A program made the position numbers and the translations under genes. Shown here one piece after another: positions 1 to 8,474 of a stretch of DNA of 64,000 nt. Source of the stretch: Sandaracinobacter neustonicus (GTDB lineage: Bacteria > Pseudomonadota > Alphaproteobacteria > Sphingomonadales > Sphingomonadaceae); NCBI RefSeq assembly GCF_006385875.1, contig NZ_VFSU01000021.1, positions 62,001 through 126,000 on the forward strand. Direction: 5' to 3'. How positions within the stretch are numbered: the stretch's first letter is position 1; every line of letters starts with the position of its first letter. The notes beneath the pieces were generated by a model, which was not told the origin of the DNA, made no database searches, and was given only the letters and a program-made list of their open reading frames with translations.

Positions 1-2232
1 AAAGACGGCCCGGCCGAGATCGCCGAAAGCTTTCAGGACAGCCGCCCCATCGACGTGACGAAACATGGCTGGAAGCCGGGCGCGCCCAATGTGGTGGCGA
101 TCGTCATGGATGATGTGGGCTTCGCCGATCTGGGCTGCTTCGGCTCGGAAATCCCCACGCCGCATATCGACGCGCTGGCGGCGCGCGGCCTGCGCTATGC
201 CAATTTCCGCACCACCGCCATGTGCAGCCCCACCCGCGCCGCCTTCCTGACCGGCCTGAACCACCACAATGCCGGGATGGGCTGGCTGGCCGACGTCGAC
301 GCGGGCTACCCCGGCTATCGCGGAGACCTGACGCACGAGGCCGCGACCATCGCCGAAATCCTGGGCGACGCGGGCTGGAACCGCATGCTGGTGGGCAAAT
401 GGCATGTGAACTCCGCCCATTCCAATGGCGCCAATGGCCCTTACACCAACTGGCCCACCAGCCGGGGGTTCGAACGCGCCTATTGGTTTCAGGGCCATTC
501 CACCGACTTTTTCCGCCCCAGCGAATTGTTCGACGGCGTCGCCCCGGTGGAGCCACCCACCACGGACGATTATTATGTGATGGACGATCTGACGGACCGC
601 GCCATCAGCTATGTCGGCACCCAGAAAGCGCTGGAGCCGGACCGGCCCTTCTACCTGCAACTGGCCTTTCCCGGCGTGCATTCCCCGCTGCAGGTGCGGG
701 GCCGCGAACGCGACCGCTTCAAGGGCCAATATGACAACGGGTGGGATGCCATCCGCGCCGCCCGGCTGGACAAGCAGAAGGCGCTGGGCATCATGCCCGC
801 CGACACGAAGCTGCCGCCGCTGAGTTCCAGCGCGAAGCCATGGGCGGACATCCCCGCCGCCGAACAGGCGCTTTATGCCCGCTACATGGAAATCTACGCG
901 GCGATGCTCGCCAATCTGGACAGCAATGTCGGGCGGCTGATGCAGCGGCTGGAACAGCTGGGCATCGCCGACAACACGATGGTGCTGCTGTTTTCCGACA
1001 ATGGCGGGTCGGCCGAAGGCACCGAAACCGGCACGCCCAACGTGTTCGCTGCCGCCTATGGCCGCCCGGTGCCGGTGGCCGAGGCGCAGAAGCTGATGGG
1101 CGTGATGGGCGAAGACCCGACCTTCCCGCACTATCCCATCGGCTGGACCAACGCCTCCAACACGCCCTATCGCCTCTATAAGCAATTCACCCATCTGGGC
1201 GGCGTGGCGGACCCGCTGATCGTCAGCTGGCCCAAGGGTCAGCCCGACGCCGGAGCGGTGCGGCAGCAGTTCGTGCATGTGATCGATCTGATGCCCACGA
1301 TATTGGACGTAACCGGCGTGCCCGCCCCCACCACCCGCAACGGCGTGAAGCTGAAGCCGGTGCAGGGCAAATCCATCGCCCCCACCTTTAAGGCGGCGCA
1401 GGCCCCCACCCGCACCGAGCAATATTTCGAGCTGGGCGGCCACCGCGCCTATTATGCCGCGCCCTTCCGGCTGGTGACGCGCCACGAACGCGGCCGCCCC
1501 TTCACGGAGGACAAGTGGGAGCTGTATGACCTCTCGAAAGACCCGAACGAGCTGAACGACCTCTCCGCGCAACTGCCGGAGAAAGTGGCCGAACTGGCGG
1601 GCAAATGGCGCAGCGCGGCTGAAGCCAACAACGTGTTCCCGCTGGACGACCGGCAAATGGTGATCCGCATGGTGCAGGACAGGCAGGGGCGCGGCATCCG
1701 CGCCAAATGGGACCTGCGCCCGCCCATCGAGCGCCTCTCCCGCGAAGTCGCGCCGATCTGCTGCGGCCTGCCGCACGACATCATCGTCGATTGCACCGTG
1801 GAAGGCGACGGCGTGCTGGTGGCCCACGGCAGCCAGCCCGCCGGATATACCCTCTATGTGAAGAACGGCCACCTGTTTTACGAGCAATCGCTGCTGCCCT
1901 GGCGCGTGGTGATCGACGGCGGGCCGGTGCCGCAGGGCAAGGCCGAACTGCGCTACAGCCAGACGATGAAAAGCCGCCCCTTCATCGGCACCGGCGCGCT
2001 CTACGTAAACGGCCAGAAACGCGCCGAACAGGCGCTGGAGCACGCCCTCTTCTCCACCAGCTACGATGGCTTCTCGGTGGGCGCAGACCTCGGCAACCGC
2101 GTCTCCCCGGCCTACACCGCCCCCTTCCCCTTCGCCGGCTCCATCGAACGCGTGCGGATCGACGTGGACAACAGCGCACTCAGCCCGCTGGAGACAATGC
2201 GCTTTCTGAACGCAATGACGCTGCGGGTTTAA
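1..2232 (+). CDS. Arylsulfatase (sulfatase family), 5' end outside the window
   Basis: The reading frame is open from the first base of the window, so the GTG at 55 is probably not the true start and the N-terminus is missing. The protein begins with the metal-binding stretch NVVAIVMDDVGFADLG, followed by the sulfatase signature CSPTRAAFLTG. The Cys of CxPxR (codon 223-225) is the residue converted to formylglycine in this family. A second metal-site motif, LLFSDNGGS, follows, and the C-terminal part continues well past the catalytic domain, giving over 740 residues. The family hydrolyses sulfate esters, often in the periplasm, but no signal peptide can be seen because the start is absent. 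It is Cys-type, so it needs a formylglycine-generating enzyme; one is encoded at 34.8 kb. The substrate cannot be told from sequence. Confidence 0.9.
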   Translation, partial: KDGPAEIAESFQDSRPIDVTKHGWKPGAPNVVAIVMDDVGFADLGCFGSEIPTPHIDALAARGLRYANFRTTAMCSPTRAAFLTGLNHHNAGMGWLADVDAGYPGYRGDLTHEAATIAEILGDAGWNRMLVGKWHVNSAHSNGANGPYTNWPTSRGFERAYWFQGHSTDFFRPSELFDGVAPVEPPTTDDYYVMDDLTDRAISYVGTQKALEPDRPFYLQLAFPGVHSPLQVRGRERDRFKGQYDNGWDAIRAARLDKQKALGIMPADTKLPPLSSSAKPWADIPAAEQALYARYMEIYAAMLANLDSNVGRLMQRLEQLGIADNTMVLLFSDNGGSAEGTETGTPNVFAAAYGRPVPVAEAQKLMGVMGEDPTFPHYPIGWTNASNTPYRLYKQFTHLGGVADPLIVSWPKGQPDAGAVRQQFVHVIDLMPTILDVTGVPAPTTRNGVKLKPVQGKSIAPTFKAAQAPTRTEQYFELGGHRAYYAAPFRLVTRHERGRPFTEDKWELYDLSKDPNELNDLSAQLPEKVAELAGKWRSAAEANNVFPLDDRQMVIRMVQDRQGRGIRAKWDLRPPIERLSREVAPICCGLPHDIIVDCTVEGDGVLVAHGSQPAGYTLYVKNGHLFYEQSLLPWRVVIDGGPVPQGKAELRYSQTMKSRPFIGTGALYVNGQKRAEQALEHALFSTSYDGFSVGADLGNRVSPAYTAPFPFAGSIERVRIDVDNSALSPLETMRFLNAMTLRV

Positions 2233-2260
2233 GAGCGGGCGCCGGCCGGCATTTGCCTCC

Positions 2261-2790
2261 GGCGGCCCGGGCTCTGCCCGGGACCCGGCAGGGGCGTGAC
2301 GCCCCTGCACCCCCGATGTTTTTATAGCCCCTCCTCCTTTAGGGGAGGGGTTGGGGTGGGGGCTATCCGCTGGGCGCAAGGTTGGGGATTTGATTGCCTG
2401 CGGCGCTTTGGGACATGCCCCGCCCACCTCTTCCCACGTCGCCCCGGACTTGATCCGGGGCCCAGCTTTCCACCCGCAACGTTGCCGAAGAACAGCTGGA
2501 CCCCGGATCAAGTCCGGGGTGACCGTGGTGGTTGGTGGAGAGGTTGGTGGGCTTCTCAGGGGCCTTCGACAAGCTCAGGCTGAGCGGGTGGTGAGGCGGT
2601 GGTGGATCAGCCCCAGCGTCGCTCCCCTCTCTCCAACTCTCTCCCCAACGGGGAGAGAGAGCCTCCGTAGCGCCGCAGGCAATGGAATCTGATCACCCGC
2701 ACGGCGCTGGAGTTGGGCCGCGACACAAATGTTGAGGGTGCAGGGAAATCATTTCCCTGCCGGGTTCCAAGGGCAGAGCCCTTGGCCTTC
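2261..2790. repeat. Intergenic mosaic repeat, copy A (full set of modules)
   Basis: No gene is seen between the sulfatase and alr. The stretch holds, in order: a perfect 21-nt hairpin at 2288-2308 (arms GCAGGGGCGT and complement around a central G); a pyrimidine/purine-rich module (AGGGGAGGGGTTGGGGTGGG); the 15-bp end ATTGCCTGCGGCGCT; a pair of REP-like palindromes (CCCCGGACTTGATCCGGGG near 2443 and its partner near 2500); the module CCTTCGACAAGCTCAGGCTG; an AGAG-rich hairpin; the opposite 15-bp end; a 21-nt hairpin at 2740-2760 (arm GCAGGGAAAT); and a CCAAGGGC/GCCCTTGG hairpin at 2767-2785. The same modules recur at about ten other places in the window. Confidence 0.9.
2393..2683. mobile_element. 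MITE-like unit with 15-bp inverted ends, copy A (291 bp)
   Basis: The unit starts with ATTGCCTGCGGCGCT and ends with the exact inverse AGCGCCGCAGGCAAT. Inside are a pair of REP-like palindromes, the CTTCGACAAGCTCAGGCTGA module and a CTCTCC/GGAGAG hairpin. It has no coding capacity of its own. Calling it a non-autonomous element is an inference from the matching ends and the other copies at 8.1, 13.6, 17.3, 37.1, 44.8, 49.7 and 58.3 kb. Confidence 0.6.
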
Positions 2791-2876
2791 CTGACTTGCT
2801 TCCTCCCTTCATCTCATCCCCAAATCCCCCCACCCGGCTTGCGCCAACAGCCCCGATCCGCGAAAGCTACCGGGCC

Positions 2877-3911
2877 ATGCCGACCGCCCCTGCTCCCTTG
2901 CGCCTTCGGTTGAACGCCTCGGCGCTGGCGGCGAATTTCCGGGATCTGGCCACGCGGGCCGGGGTTCCGGCTTATGCGGCGGTGAAAGCGGACGCCTATG
3001 GGCTGGGCGCGCAAGAGGTTGTGCGGCGGCTGAAACCGCTGAACCCAGCCGGGTTCGCGGTGGCGACATGGCCCGAAGCGCTGGCGCTGGGCCGTGCCGA
3101 TCTGGATATGCTGATTCTGCACGGCTTCACCACCGATTGCGCGGCAGCCGCTGCGGCCCTGCCCCGCGCCCGGCCCGTTCTCGCCACCACCGCGCAGATC
3201 GCGGCGTGGGCCACCGCCTTTCCCGGCCGCATGGCAGACCTGATGGTGGAAACCGGCATGAACCGGCTGGGGATCGACCCGGCCGACATCGCCGCCGCCA
3301 TCGCCGCCATCCCCATCCACACGATCCACAGCCACCTCGCCTGCGCCGACGAGCAGGGCCACCCGCTGACGCTGCGCCAGCTGAACATCTTCCGCGCCAT
3401 CGCCGCCGCCACGCCCGCACACAGCCACGCCCTCGCCAACAGCGCCGGGATTCACTGGGGCCGCGCCTTCAGCTTCTCCGCCGTGCGCCCCGGTCTCGGC
3501 CTCTATGGCGGCCAGGCCCACCCGGACGCCACGCCCCACCATGTGGTGACACCCGAAGCCCGCATCCTGCAAATCCGCACCGTGCCCGCCGGGCAAAGCG
3601 TCGGCTATGGCGCGACATGGACAGCCCCCACAGACAGCCGCATCGCCATCCTGAACATCGGCTACGCCGACGGCATCTGCCGCGCCACCGCCCCCAAATT
3701 GCAACTGCACGCCGGGCCGCAACCAATCCCCGCCGTCGGCCTCATCTCCATGGACATGATCGCCGCCAACGTCTCCAACCTCGACCTTAGCGAAGGCGAC
3801 TGGCTCAGCCTCGACTGGCACCTCCCCACCCTCGGCCCCGCCACCGGCATCTCCCAGTACGAACTCCTCACCCGCCTCGGGCCCCGCTTCGAACGGGTGT
3901 GGGAGATATAA
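2877..3911 (+). CDS. alr: Alanine racemase
   Basis: This PLP enzyme interconverts L- and D-alanine and supplies D-Ala for peptidoglycan. The N-terminal barrel carries AAVKADAYGLG, where Lys37 would bind PLP. The C-terminal domain has SVGYGATW with the presumed second catalytic base Tyr244, then NIGYADG and the SMDMI motif. I chose the ATG at 2877 because it puts the conserved LRLRLNASAL strand right at the N-terminus. An upstream ATG at 2796 in the same frame would add 27 low-complexity residues read out of repeat DNA. The 344-residue length fits the family, if a little short. It stands alone, between two repeat-rich intergenic regions and convergent with the cysH operon. Confidence 0.93.
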   Translation: MPTAPAPLRLRLNASALAANFRDLATRAGVPAYAAVKADAYGLGAQEVVRRLKPLNPAGFAVATWPEALALGRADLDMLILHGFTTDCAAAAAALPRARPVLATTAQIAAWATAFPGRMADLMVETGMNRLGIDPADIAAAIAAIPIHTIHSHLACADEQGHPLTLRQLNIFRAIAAATPAHSHALANSAGIHWGRAFSFSAVRPGLGLYGGQAHPDATPHHVVTPEARILQIRTVPAGQSVGYGATWTAPTDSRIAILNIGYADGICRATAPKLQLHAGPQPIPAVGLISMDMIAANVSNLDLSEGDWLSLDWHLPTLGPATGISQYELLTRLGPRFERVWEI

Positions 3912-3912
3912 G

Positions 3913-4098
3913 GCAGGGGCTCTGCCCCTGCACCCCGGCAGGAGGGTGACCCTCCTGCACCTCCATAAGTTTTGGGAAGAGGCCCCCGTGAAGCAACATG
4001 CGGGCCAAACCGTTCTGTGACGGGGGCCTCTTCCCAAAACTTCGGGGGTCAAGGGGCGTCACGCCCCTTGTGGGGGTGCAGGGGGCAAAGCCCCCTGC
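3913..4098. repeat. Cluster of 19-21-nt perfect hairpins between alr and cysH
   Basis: Four short palindromes are packed between two convergent genes: 3913-3931 (GCAGGGGC, loop TCT), 3938-3958 (arm GCAGGAGGGT, central G), 4050-4070 (arm CAAGGGGCGT, central C) and 4078-4098 (GCAGGGGGC, loop AAA). All keep the same size and an outer GC-rich clamp while the inner stem differs. They surround a longer inverted repeat annotated separately. Confidence 0.85.
3967..4042. terminator. Long inverted repeat, possible bidirectional terminator
   Basis: Two 23-base arms, 3967-3989 and 4020-4042, are perfect inverse copies separated by 30 bases. The arm begins AAGTTTTGGGAAGAGG. It lies midway between alr and the end of the cysH operon, so transcripts from both sides would fold it. 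The A/T pairs at the base leave a short T-run on each strand, but it is not a classical short-loop terminator. The function is inferred. Confidence 0.5.
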
Positions 4099-4108
4099 CT
4101 TACGTCTC

Positions 4109-4852
4109 TCAGAACACCGGTTCGTGGTCGGCGTCCGGGGCTTTGTGGATTCCGCATTCGGATTTGTCCCAGCCGCGCCAGCGGCCTGCGCGCGGGTCTT
4201 CGCCGGGTTGCACGCGGGAGGTGCAGGGGGAGCAACCGATGGATGGGTATCCGTCTGCGACGAGGGGGTGTGGCGGCAGCTGGTGGGTGGCGGCGTAGTC
4301 GCGCAGCTTGTCGTTGGTCCAGTCGTGCAGCGGGTTCAGTTTCAGCCGTTTGTCCTGTGTTTCGAACAGGCTGAGCTGGGCGCGGGCGCGGTTCTGATGC
4401 GATTTCCGGCCGGAGACCCAGAGGTTGAATGGTTGCAGGCCGCGATCGAGCGGTTCGACTTTGCGGATTTCGCAGCAGCCGTCGGGGTCGTAGGACCAGC
4501 GCAGGCGCTTCGGGTCTTTCGCGTCCAGCGTGGCCTGATCCGGGTGCAGCCAGCGCACGTCTGAGAGGCGCAGGTGGGCGGAGAGGTCTTCGGCGTAGCG
4601 CAGGGTTTCCGGGAACAGCCAGCCGGTTTCCACGAACAGCACCGGCACGTCGCGGCGGATTTGCGAGACCATGTGCAGCAGCACCGCCGATTCGGCCCCG
4701 AAGGAGGACACGACGGCGACATCGCCGAAGGCCGGGTCCGTCAGGGCGTCGGCCAGCGCGCGGGCACTGTCCGCGCCATAGCGGGCGGAGAGGGCCGGAG
4801 CGTCTGCCGCGTGCCACAGGGGGCTTTCGGGGATTTGCGCGGCGAGGCTCAT
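4109..4852 (-). CDS. cysH: Assimilatory APS/PAPS reductase (iron-sulfur APS-reductase type)
   Basis: This enzyme reduces activated sulfate to sulfite in assimilatory sulfate reduction. Visible motifs are VVSSFGAESAVLLH (nucleotide binding), VLFVETGWLFPETL, and the C-terminal ECGIHK with catalytic Cys233. In addition there is a Cys126-Cys127 pair (DGCCEIRK) and Cys207-x-x-Cys210 (GCSPCT). Those two pairs ligate a [4Fe-4S] cluster in APS reductases and are absent from E. coli-type PAPS reductase, so adenylylsulfate is the likely substrate. The ATG at 4852 overlaps the stop of the DUF934 gene in an ATGA junction; a longer open frame upstream is only read-through into that gene. It is the last gene of the cobA-DUF2849-cysI-DUF934-cysH operon. 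Length 247 aa is normal. Confidence 0.92.
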   Translation of the reverse strand: MSLAAQIPESPLWHAADAPALSARYGADSARALADALTDPAFGDVAVVSSFGAESAVLLHMVSQIRRDVPVLFVETGWLFPETLRYAEDLSAHLRLSDVRWLHPDQATLDAKDPKRLRWSYDPDGCCEIRKVEPLDRGLQPFNLWVSGRKSHQNRARAQLSLFETQDKRLKLNPLHDWTNDKLRDYAATHQLPPHPLVADGYPSIGCSPCTSRVQPGEDPRAGRWRGWDKSECGIHKAPDADHEPVF

Positions 4853-5247
4853 TCGGGCTTGTCCGCCGGGTGGCGCAGCGCCCATGCCGGTTGCGCTGCG
4901 TCTGTTGCGCGCTGATAGACGTAGGGGAAGCGCGCCAGCGTGGCAGCGGCGACTTGCACGTTCACCGGCCGTTCGGGCGCGAGCGACGAGAAGCCGGAGC
5001 GCTTGAGGGCGATCAGCTGATCCACCGTCAGGTCTCCGATGGCGCGGATATCGCCGGTGAAGCCCTGTTCGCGCAGGATGCGGGCCGACGAATAGCCCCG
5101 GCCGTCGCGCCATTTCGGGAAGCTGAGGCCGATCACCTTGTGGTTGCCGAGCCCCGCGTGGGTGCGGACATCGTCTTCCGGGGCCAGCACCACATCGGGT
5201 TCGGCGGCCAGAAGGGCGCGCTCGTCGATGGCGAAGAGATCAACCAT
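4849..5247 (-). CDS. DUF934 family protein of the sulfite-reduction operon
   Basis: A 132-residue soluble protein with the family's conserved core, LGNHKVIGLSFPKWRDGRGYSSARILRE, in which the FPKW-DGR-YS residues are the recognisable part. DUF934 proteins are almost always encoded between cysI and cysH in proteobacteria. They are thought to assist sulfite reduction, but no biochemical activity is established. The gene overlaps the cysI stop by eight bases at its start and the cysH start by four at its end, so all three are translationally coupled. No signal peptide or membrane segment is visible. Confidence 0.88.
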   Translation of the reverse strand: MVDLFAIDERALLAAEPDVVLAPEDDVRTHAGLGNHKVIGLSFPKWRDGRGYSSARILREQGFTGDIRAIGDLTVDQLIALKRSGFSSLAPERPVNVQVAAATLARFPYVYQRATDAAQPAWALRHPADKPE

Positions 5248-6868
5248 AGACCGCCTCCTTGAAGGGGGCGACGCCGATGCGGCGATAGGTGTCGAGGAAG
5301 CGCTCGCCGGGTTCGCGGCGGCTGAGATAGGCGTTGGTCAGCTTCTCAACTGCGTCTGCGACACCGTTTTCATCGAAGCCGGGGCCGATGATCTGGCCAA
5401 GGCTGGTGTCTTCCGCGCCGGAGCCGCCGAGCAGGAGCTGGTAATTTTCCACCCCCTTCCGGTCCACGCCGAGGATGCCGATGTGCCCGGCATGGTGGTG
5501 GCCGCAGGCGTTGATGCAGCCGGAAATCTTGATCTTCAGCTCGCCGAGCTCCGCCTGCTTCGGCGCGAGCCGCTGCGCGATATCCTGCGCCACCGGGATG
5601 GAGCGGGCGTTGGCGAGGTTGCAATAATCAAGCCCGGGGCAGGCGATGATATCGGTTGCGAGATCGAGGTTGGCGTCCGCCAGCCCGATGCGGCGCAGCT
5701 CTTCCCACACCGCCTTCAGGTCGGTTTTGCGCACATGCGGCAGCACGAGGTTCTGCGCATGCGTCACGCGGATATCGTCGAGGCTGTAGCGCTCGGCGAG
5801 GTCGGCGATGGCCTCCATCTGCTCGGCGGAGGCGTCTCCGGCGATACCCTCCACCGGCTTCAGCGAGATGTTGGCGATGGCGTAGCCCGGCGCCTTGTGC
5901 GGGGCGACCTGCTGCTTCACCCACAAGGCGAAATCGGGATCGGAGAGGTCGATCTCGTCCGACAGGCCGGTTTCGAAGGCGGGTGGGGCGAAGAAGGCGC
6001 GGATGCGCTCCACCTCGGCCTGCGGCGCGTCGATGCCCAGCGTTTTCACATGCAGATGTTCGGCTTCCACCTGCCGCGTGAATTCGGCAGCGCCCAGCTC
6101 ACTCACCAGAATCTTGATGCGCGCCTTGTAGATATTATCCCGCCGCCCATAGCGGTTGTAGACGCGCAGGATGGCCTCGCAGTAGCCGAGATAATCGCTG
6201 AGCGGCAGGAATTCGCGGATCACCGGCGCGATGATCGGCGTGCGGCCCATGCCGCCGCCCACATAGACGCGGAAGCCCGCTTCGCCCGCGTCGTTCCGCA
6301 CCAGTTGCAGGCCGATATCGTGCAGCTTCATCGCCGCGCGGTCCGTTTCGGTGGCGATGATGGCGATCTTGAACTTGCGCGGCAGATAGCTGAATTCCGG
6401 GTGGAAGCTGGACCATTGCCGCAGCAGTTCCGCCCAGATGCGCGGATCGTCCACCTCCCCGGCAGCGGCACCGGCATATTGATCCGAACTGATGTTGCGG
6501 ATGCAGTTGCCGCTGGTCTGGATGGCGTGCATCTCCACCGTGGCGAGGTCGGCGAGGATGTCTGGCGCTTCCTCCAGCCGAATCCAGTTGTACTGGATGT
6601 TCTGCCGGGTGGTGAAATGGCCATAGCCCTTGTCATACCGCCGCGCGACATGCCCCAGCATCCGCATTTGCGCGGACGACAGCGTGCCATAGGGAATCGC
6701 CACCCGCAGCATATAGGCGTGCAACTGCAGATAGAGGCCGTTCATCAGCCTGAGCGGCTTGAAATGATCCTCGTCCAGCTCGCCGGACAAGCGGCGCTGC
6801 ACCTGATCGCGGAATTCGTCGACGCGCGCGTCGACGACCGCCTGATCGATCTCGTCATAACGATACAT
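5240..6868 (-). CDS. cysI: Sulfite (nitrite) reductase hemoprotein
   Basis: This siroheme and [4Fe-4S] enzyme reduces sulfite to sulfide by six electrons. The four cluster cysteines are visible as Cys410 and Cys416 (ACPGLDYC) and Cys451 and Cys455 (SGCINACGHH). The ferredoxin-like half-domain motif HFTTRQNIQYNWI and the conserved TSGNCIRNISSDQYAG lie in the N-terminal half. At 542 residues it is a single-subunit type, and no flavoprotein cysJ is nearby, so electrons may come from ferredoxin; that is inference. Context favours sulfite over nitrite, because it sits between cobA, which makes the siroheme precursor, and DUF934-cysH. The upstream DUF2849 gene ends immediately before its ATG. Confidence 0.93.
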   Translation of the reverse strand: MYRYDEIDQAVVDARVDEFRDQVQRRLSGELDEDHFKPLRLMNGLYLQLHAYMLRVAIPYGTLSSAQMRMLGHVARRYDKGYGHFTTRQNIQYNWIRLEEAPDILADLATVEMHAIQTSGNCIRNISSDQYAGAAAGEVDDPRIWAELLRQWSSFHPEFSYLPRKFKIAIIATETDRAAMKLHDIGLQLVRNDAGEAGFRVYVGGGMGRTPIIAPVIREFLPLSDYLGYCEAILRVYNRYGRRDNIYKARIKILVSELGAAEFTRQVEAEHLHVKTLGIDAPQAEVERIRAFFAPPAFETGLSDEIDLSDPDFALWVKQQVAPHKAPGYAIANISLKPVEGIAGDASAEQMEAIADLAERYSLDDIRVTHAQNLVLPHVRKTDLKAVWEELRRIGLADANLDLATDIIACPGLDYCNLANARSIPVAQDIAQRLAPKQAELGELKIKISGCINACGHHHAGHIGILGVDRKGVENYQLLLGGSGAEDTSLGQIIGPGFDENGVADAVEKLTNAYLSRREPGERFLDTYRRIGVAPFKEAVYG

Positions 6869-7144
6869 TTAGTGCCAGTCCTGTCCTTCTCGCGCGAGGT
6901 CGGCGCGGACTGTGGGGCCAAAGCTGCGGATACGCTCACGAATTTTCATCGGCCGCCAGCGGCCATCCACCTTGTCGGCATCGATCAGCGCCAGATCGCA
7001 CACCCGTTCCGCCGGGGTTTCGCGCGCGATCAGCGCCTCGCCATCCTCCACCGCAACCGCGTCGTCGATGGAGAGGCTCCAGCCGCTGCCGTTCCACCAC
7101 AGCACGTCGCCGCGCAGCAGCTCGTTCGCCGTCAGCAGTTTCAC
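6869..7144 (-). CDS. DUF2849 domain protein
   Basis: A 91-residue protein beginning VKLLTANELLRGDVLWWNG and ending in a basic tail (RERIRSFGPTVRADLAREGQ). I chose the GTG at 7144 because it overlaps the cobA stop in a GTGA junction and removes a long glycine/arginine-rich extension that is merely cobA read in another frame. DUF2849 proteins have no known function but are repeatedly found next to cysI in alphaproteobacteria. That position suggests a role in sulfite reduction or its regulation. Its stop codon directly abuts the cysI start. Confidence 0.85.
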   Translation of the reverse strand: MKLLTANELLRGDVLWWNGSGWSLSIDDAVAVEDGEALIARETPAERVCDLALIDADKVDGRWRPMKIRERIRSFGPTVRADLAREGQDWH

Positions 7145-7920
7145 CACGGCACATACTCCTGCAATTCGCGCACGGCGTCGCGCGCCATCACATCCTCGGC
7201 ATCGGCCAGCGCCGCCACCCGGCCCACCACCAGAACCGCCGGGCTGCGCACGGCTTCGCGCGCCACCACATCGCCCAGTTCCGCCAGCAGCGTGCGAACC
7301 GCCCGCGCACCTGGCAACGTCCCACGCTCCAGCACGGCCACCGGCATGTCCGGCGACACGCCGTCCGCCATCAGTTTCTCGGCAATCGCCCGCGCCGTGC
7401 TCACGCCCATATAGATCACAAGCGTGCGCCCCGGCCCGGCCAGACCGCGCCAGTCCTGCTCTTTCAAACCCTTGCAGGCCCCCGCCACGAACGTCACCGC
7501 GCTGGACAGCGCCCGGTGCGTCAACGGCAAGCCCGCCTCCGCCGCGCAGCCCAGCGCCGCCGACACACCCGGCACCACCTCGCAACGGATTCCCGCCGCG
7601 CGCGCCGCCTCCAGCTCCTCGCCGCCGCGCCCGAACACGAACGGATCACCGCCCTTCAGCCGCACAACCTTCAACCCCTCGCGCACCAGCCGCACCAGCA
7701 AGGCGTTGATTTCGCCCTGATCCATCGTGTGCCGCGCCCGGCTCTTCGCCACGCTGATCCGCCGCGCATCAGGGCGGGCCAGCGCGAAAATCCCCTCGCC
7801 CACCAGCCCGTCATGCACCAGCACATCCGCCGCGCCGATCAGACGCGCCGCCTTCAGCGTGAGCAAATCCGGATCCCCCGGACCGGCACCCACAAGCCAC
7901 AATTGCCCTGACTGTTCCAT
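7141..7920 (-). CDS. cobA: Uroporphyrinogen-III C-methyltransferase (SUMT)
   Basis: This enzyme transfers two methyl groups from S-adenosylmethionine to uroporphyrinogen III to give precorrin-2, the precursor of siroheme and cobalamin. The diagnostic N-terminal VGAGPGDPDLLTLKA, the VRLKGGDPFVFGRGGEE loop and PGVSAALGCAA are all present. At 259 aa it is a stand-alone SUMT, without the dehydrogenase/ferrochelatase half of E. coli CysG. As the first gene of the operon with cysI it most likely feeds siroheme synthesis. Upstream lies a repeat-rich region; no clear promoter was recognised. Confidence 0.94.
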   Translation of the reverse strand: MEQSGQLWLVGAGPGDPDLLTLKAARLIGAADVLVHDGLVGEGIFALARPDARRISVAKSRARHTMDQGEINALLVRLVREGLKVVRLKGGDPFVFGRGGEELEAARAAGIRCEVVPGVSAALGCAAEAGLPLTHRALSSAVTFVAGACKGLKEQDWRGLAGPGRTLVIYMGVSTARAIAEKLMADGVSPDMPVAVLERGTLPGARAVRTLLAELGDVVAREAVRSPAVLVVGRVAALADAEDVMARDAVRELQEYVPW

Positions 7921-8029
7921 GCCGCCGCTGATGCGCGCGTTGCACGCATCCCGCCAGATGCGAAATCTTGGGGAGGGACAAAAATCGCTATTGCGGCTGG
8001 GTTTGGGTGGGGTGGGGTTGTGTTGCCTC

Positions 8030-8400
8030 CGGCGGCCAAGGCCTTTGCCCTTGGAACCCAGCAGGGAAATGATTTCCCTGCACCCTCAATATTGGCGTTG
8101 CGGCTTATCTCAAGCGACGTTTGTGTGATCAGATTCGATTGCCTGCGGCGCTACAAAGCCCTCTCCCCCTGCAAGGGGGAGAGATGGAGAGGGGGTGTTA
8201 CCGTCGGGCCTGATCCGCAACGGTTAAACTCGCAAAGCGAAAGCGCCGCAGGCAATAAACTCCACCCGCGCGCCCGCAACGCCCCCGCCCAACAGTCGCT
8301 ATAAAAACATCGGGGGGTGCAGGGGCGTCACGCCCCTGCCGGGTCCCGGGCAGAGCCCGGGCCGCCGGAGGCCCCCAACCCCAACGCCCACACCACACCC
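8030..8400. repeat. Intergenic mosaic repeat, copy C (short form)
   Basis: The 554 bases between cobA and the divergent penicillin-binding protein gene contain no convincing ORF. They hold a CCAAGGCCTTTGCCCTTGG-like hairpin near 8036-8055, a 21-nt hairpin at 8061-8081 (arm GCAGGGAAAT), a short MITE-like unit, a 21-nt hairpin at 8319-8339 (arm GCAGGGGCGT) and a CCCGGGCAGAGCCCGGG hairpin just after it. Compared with copy A, the flanking modules are inverted in order and strand, and the REP-like pair is missing. Confidence 0.85.
8138..8256. mobile_element. MITE-like unit, copy C (119 bp)
   Basis: Perfect ends ATTGCCTGCGGCGCT (8138-8152) and AGCGCCGCAGGCAAT (8242-8256) bracket a short interior with a CTCCCCCTGCAAGGGGGAG hairpin. 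The interior lacks the REP-like pair and the CTTCGACAAGC module present in copy A. Confidence 0.6.
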
Positions 8401-8474
8401 AAAATCCACCCCGCATGCGATCAGGCGTGCATCCCGGCATTTGCGAAGCTCGCCTGCCGCGCTAAAGGCGGAGG

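Noticed and set aside
2814-4052. A 412-residue minus-strand frame opposite alr
   Set aside because: Glycine/valine-rich shadow of alr with no recognisable family.
5138-7414. A 758-residue open frame on the plus strand opposite cysI
   Set aside because: It is the antisense shadow of cysI and neighbours; its sequence has no domain, and the coding evidence for the minus-strand operon is strong. High GC leaves few stops in antisense frames.
8036-8400. A phage or plasmid attachment site within the repeat blocks
   Set aside because: No integrase lies nearby, and the matching ends are shared by eight other gaps.
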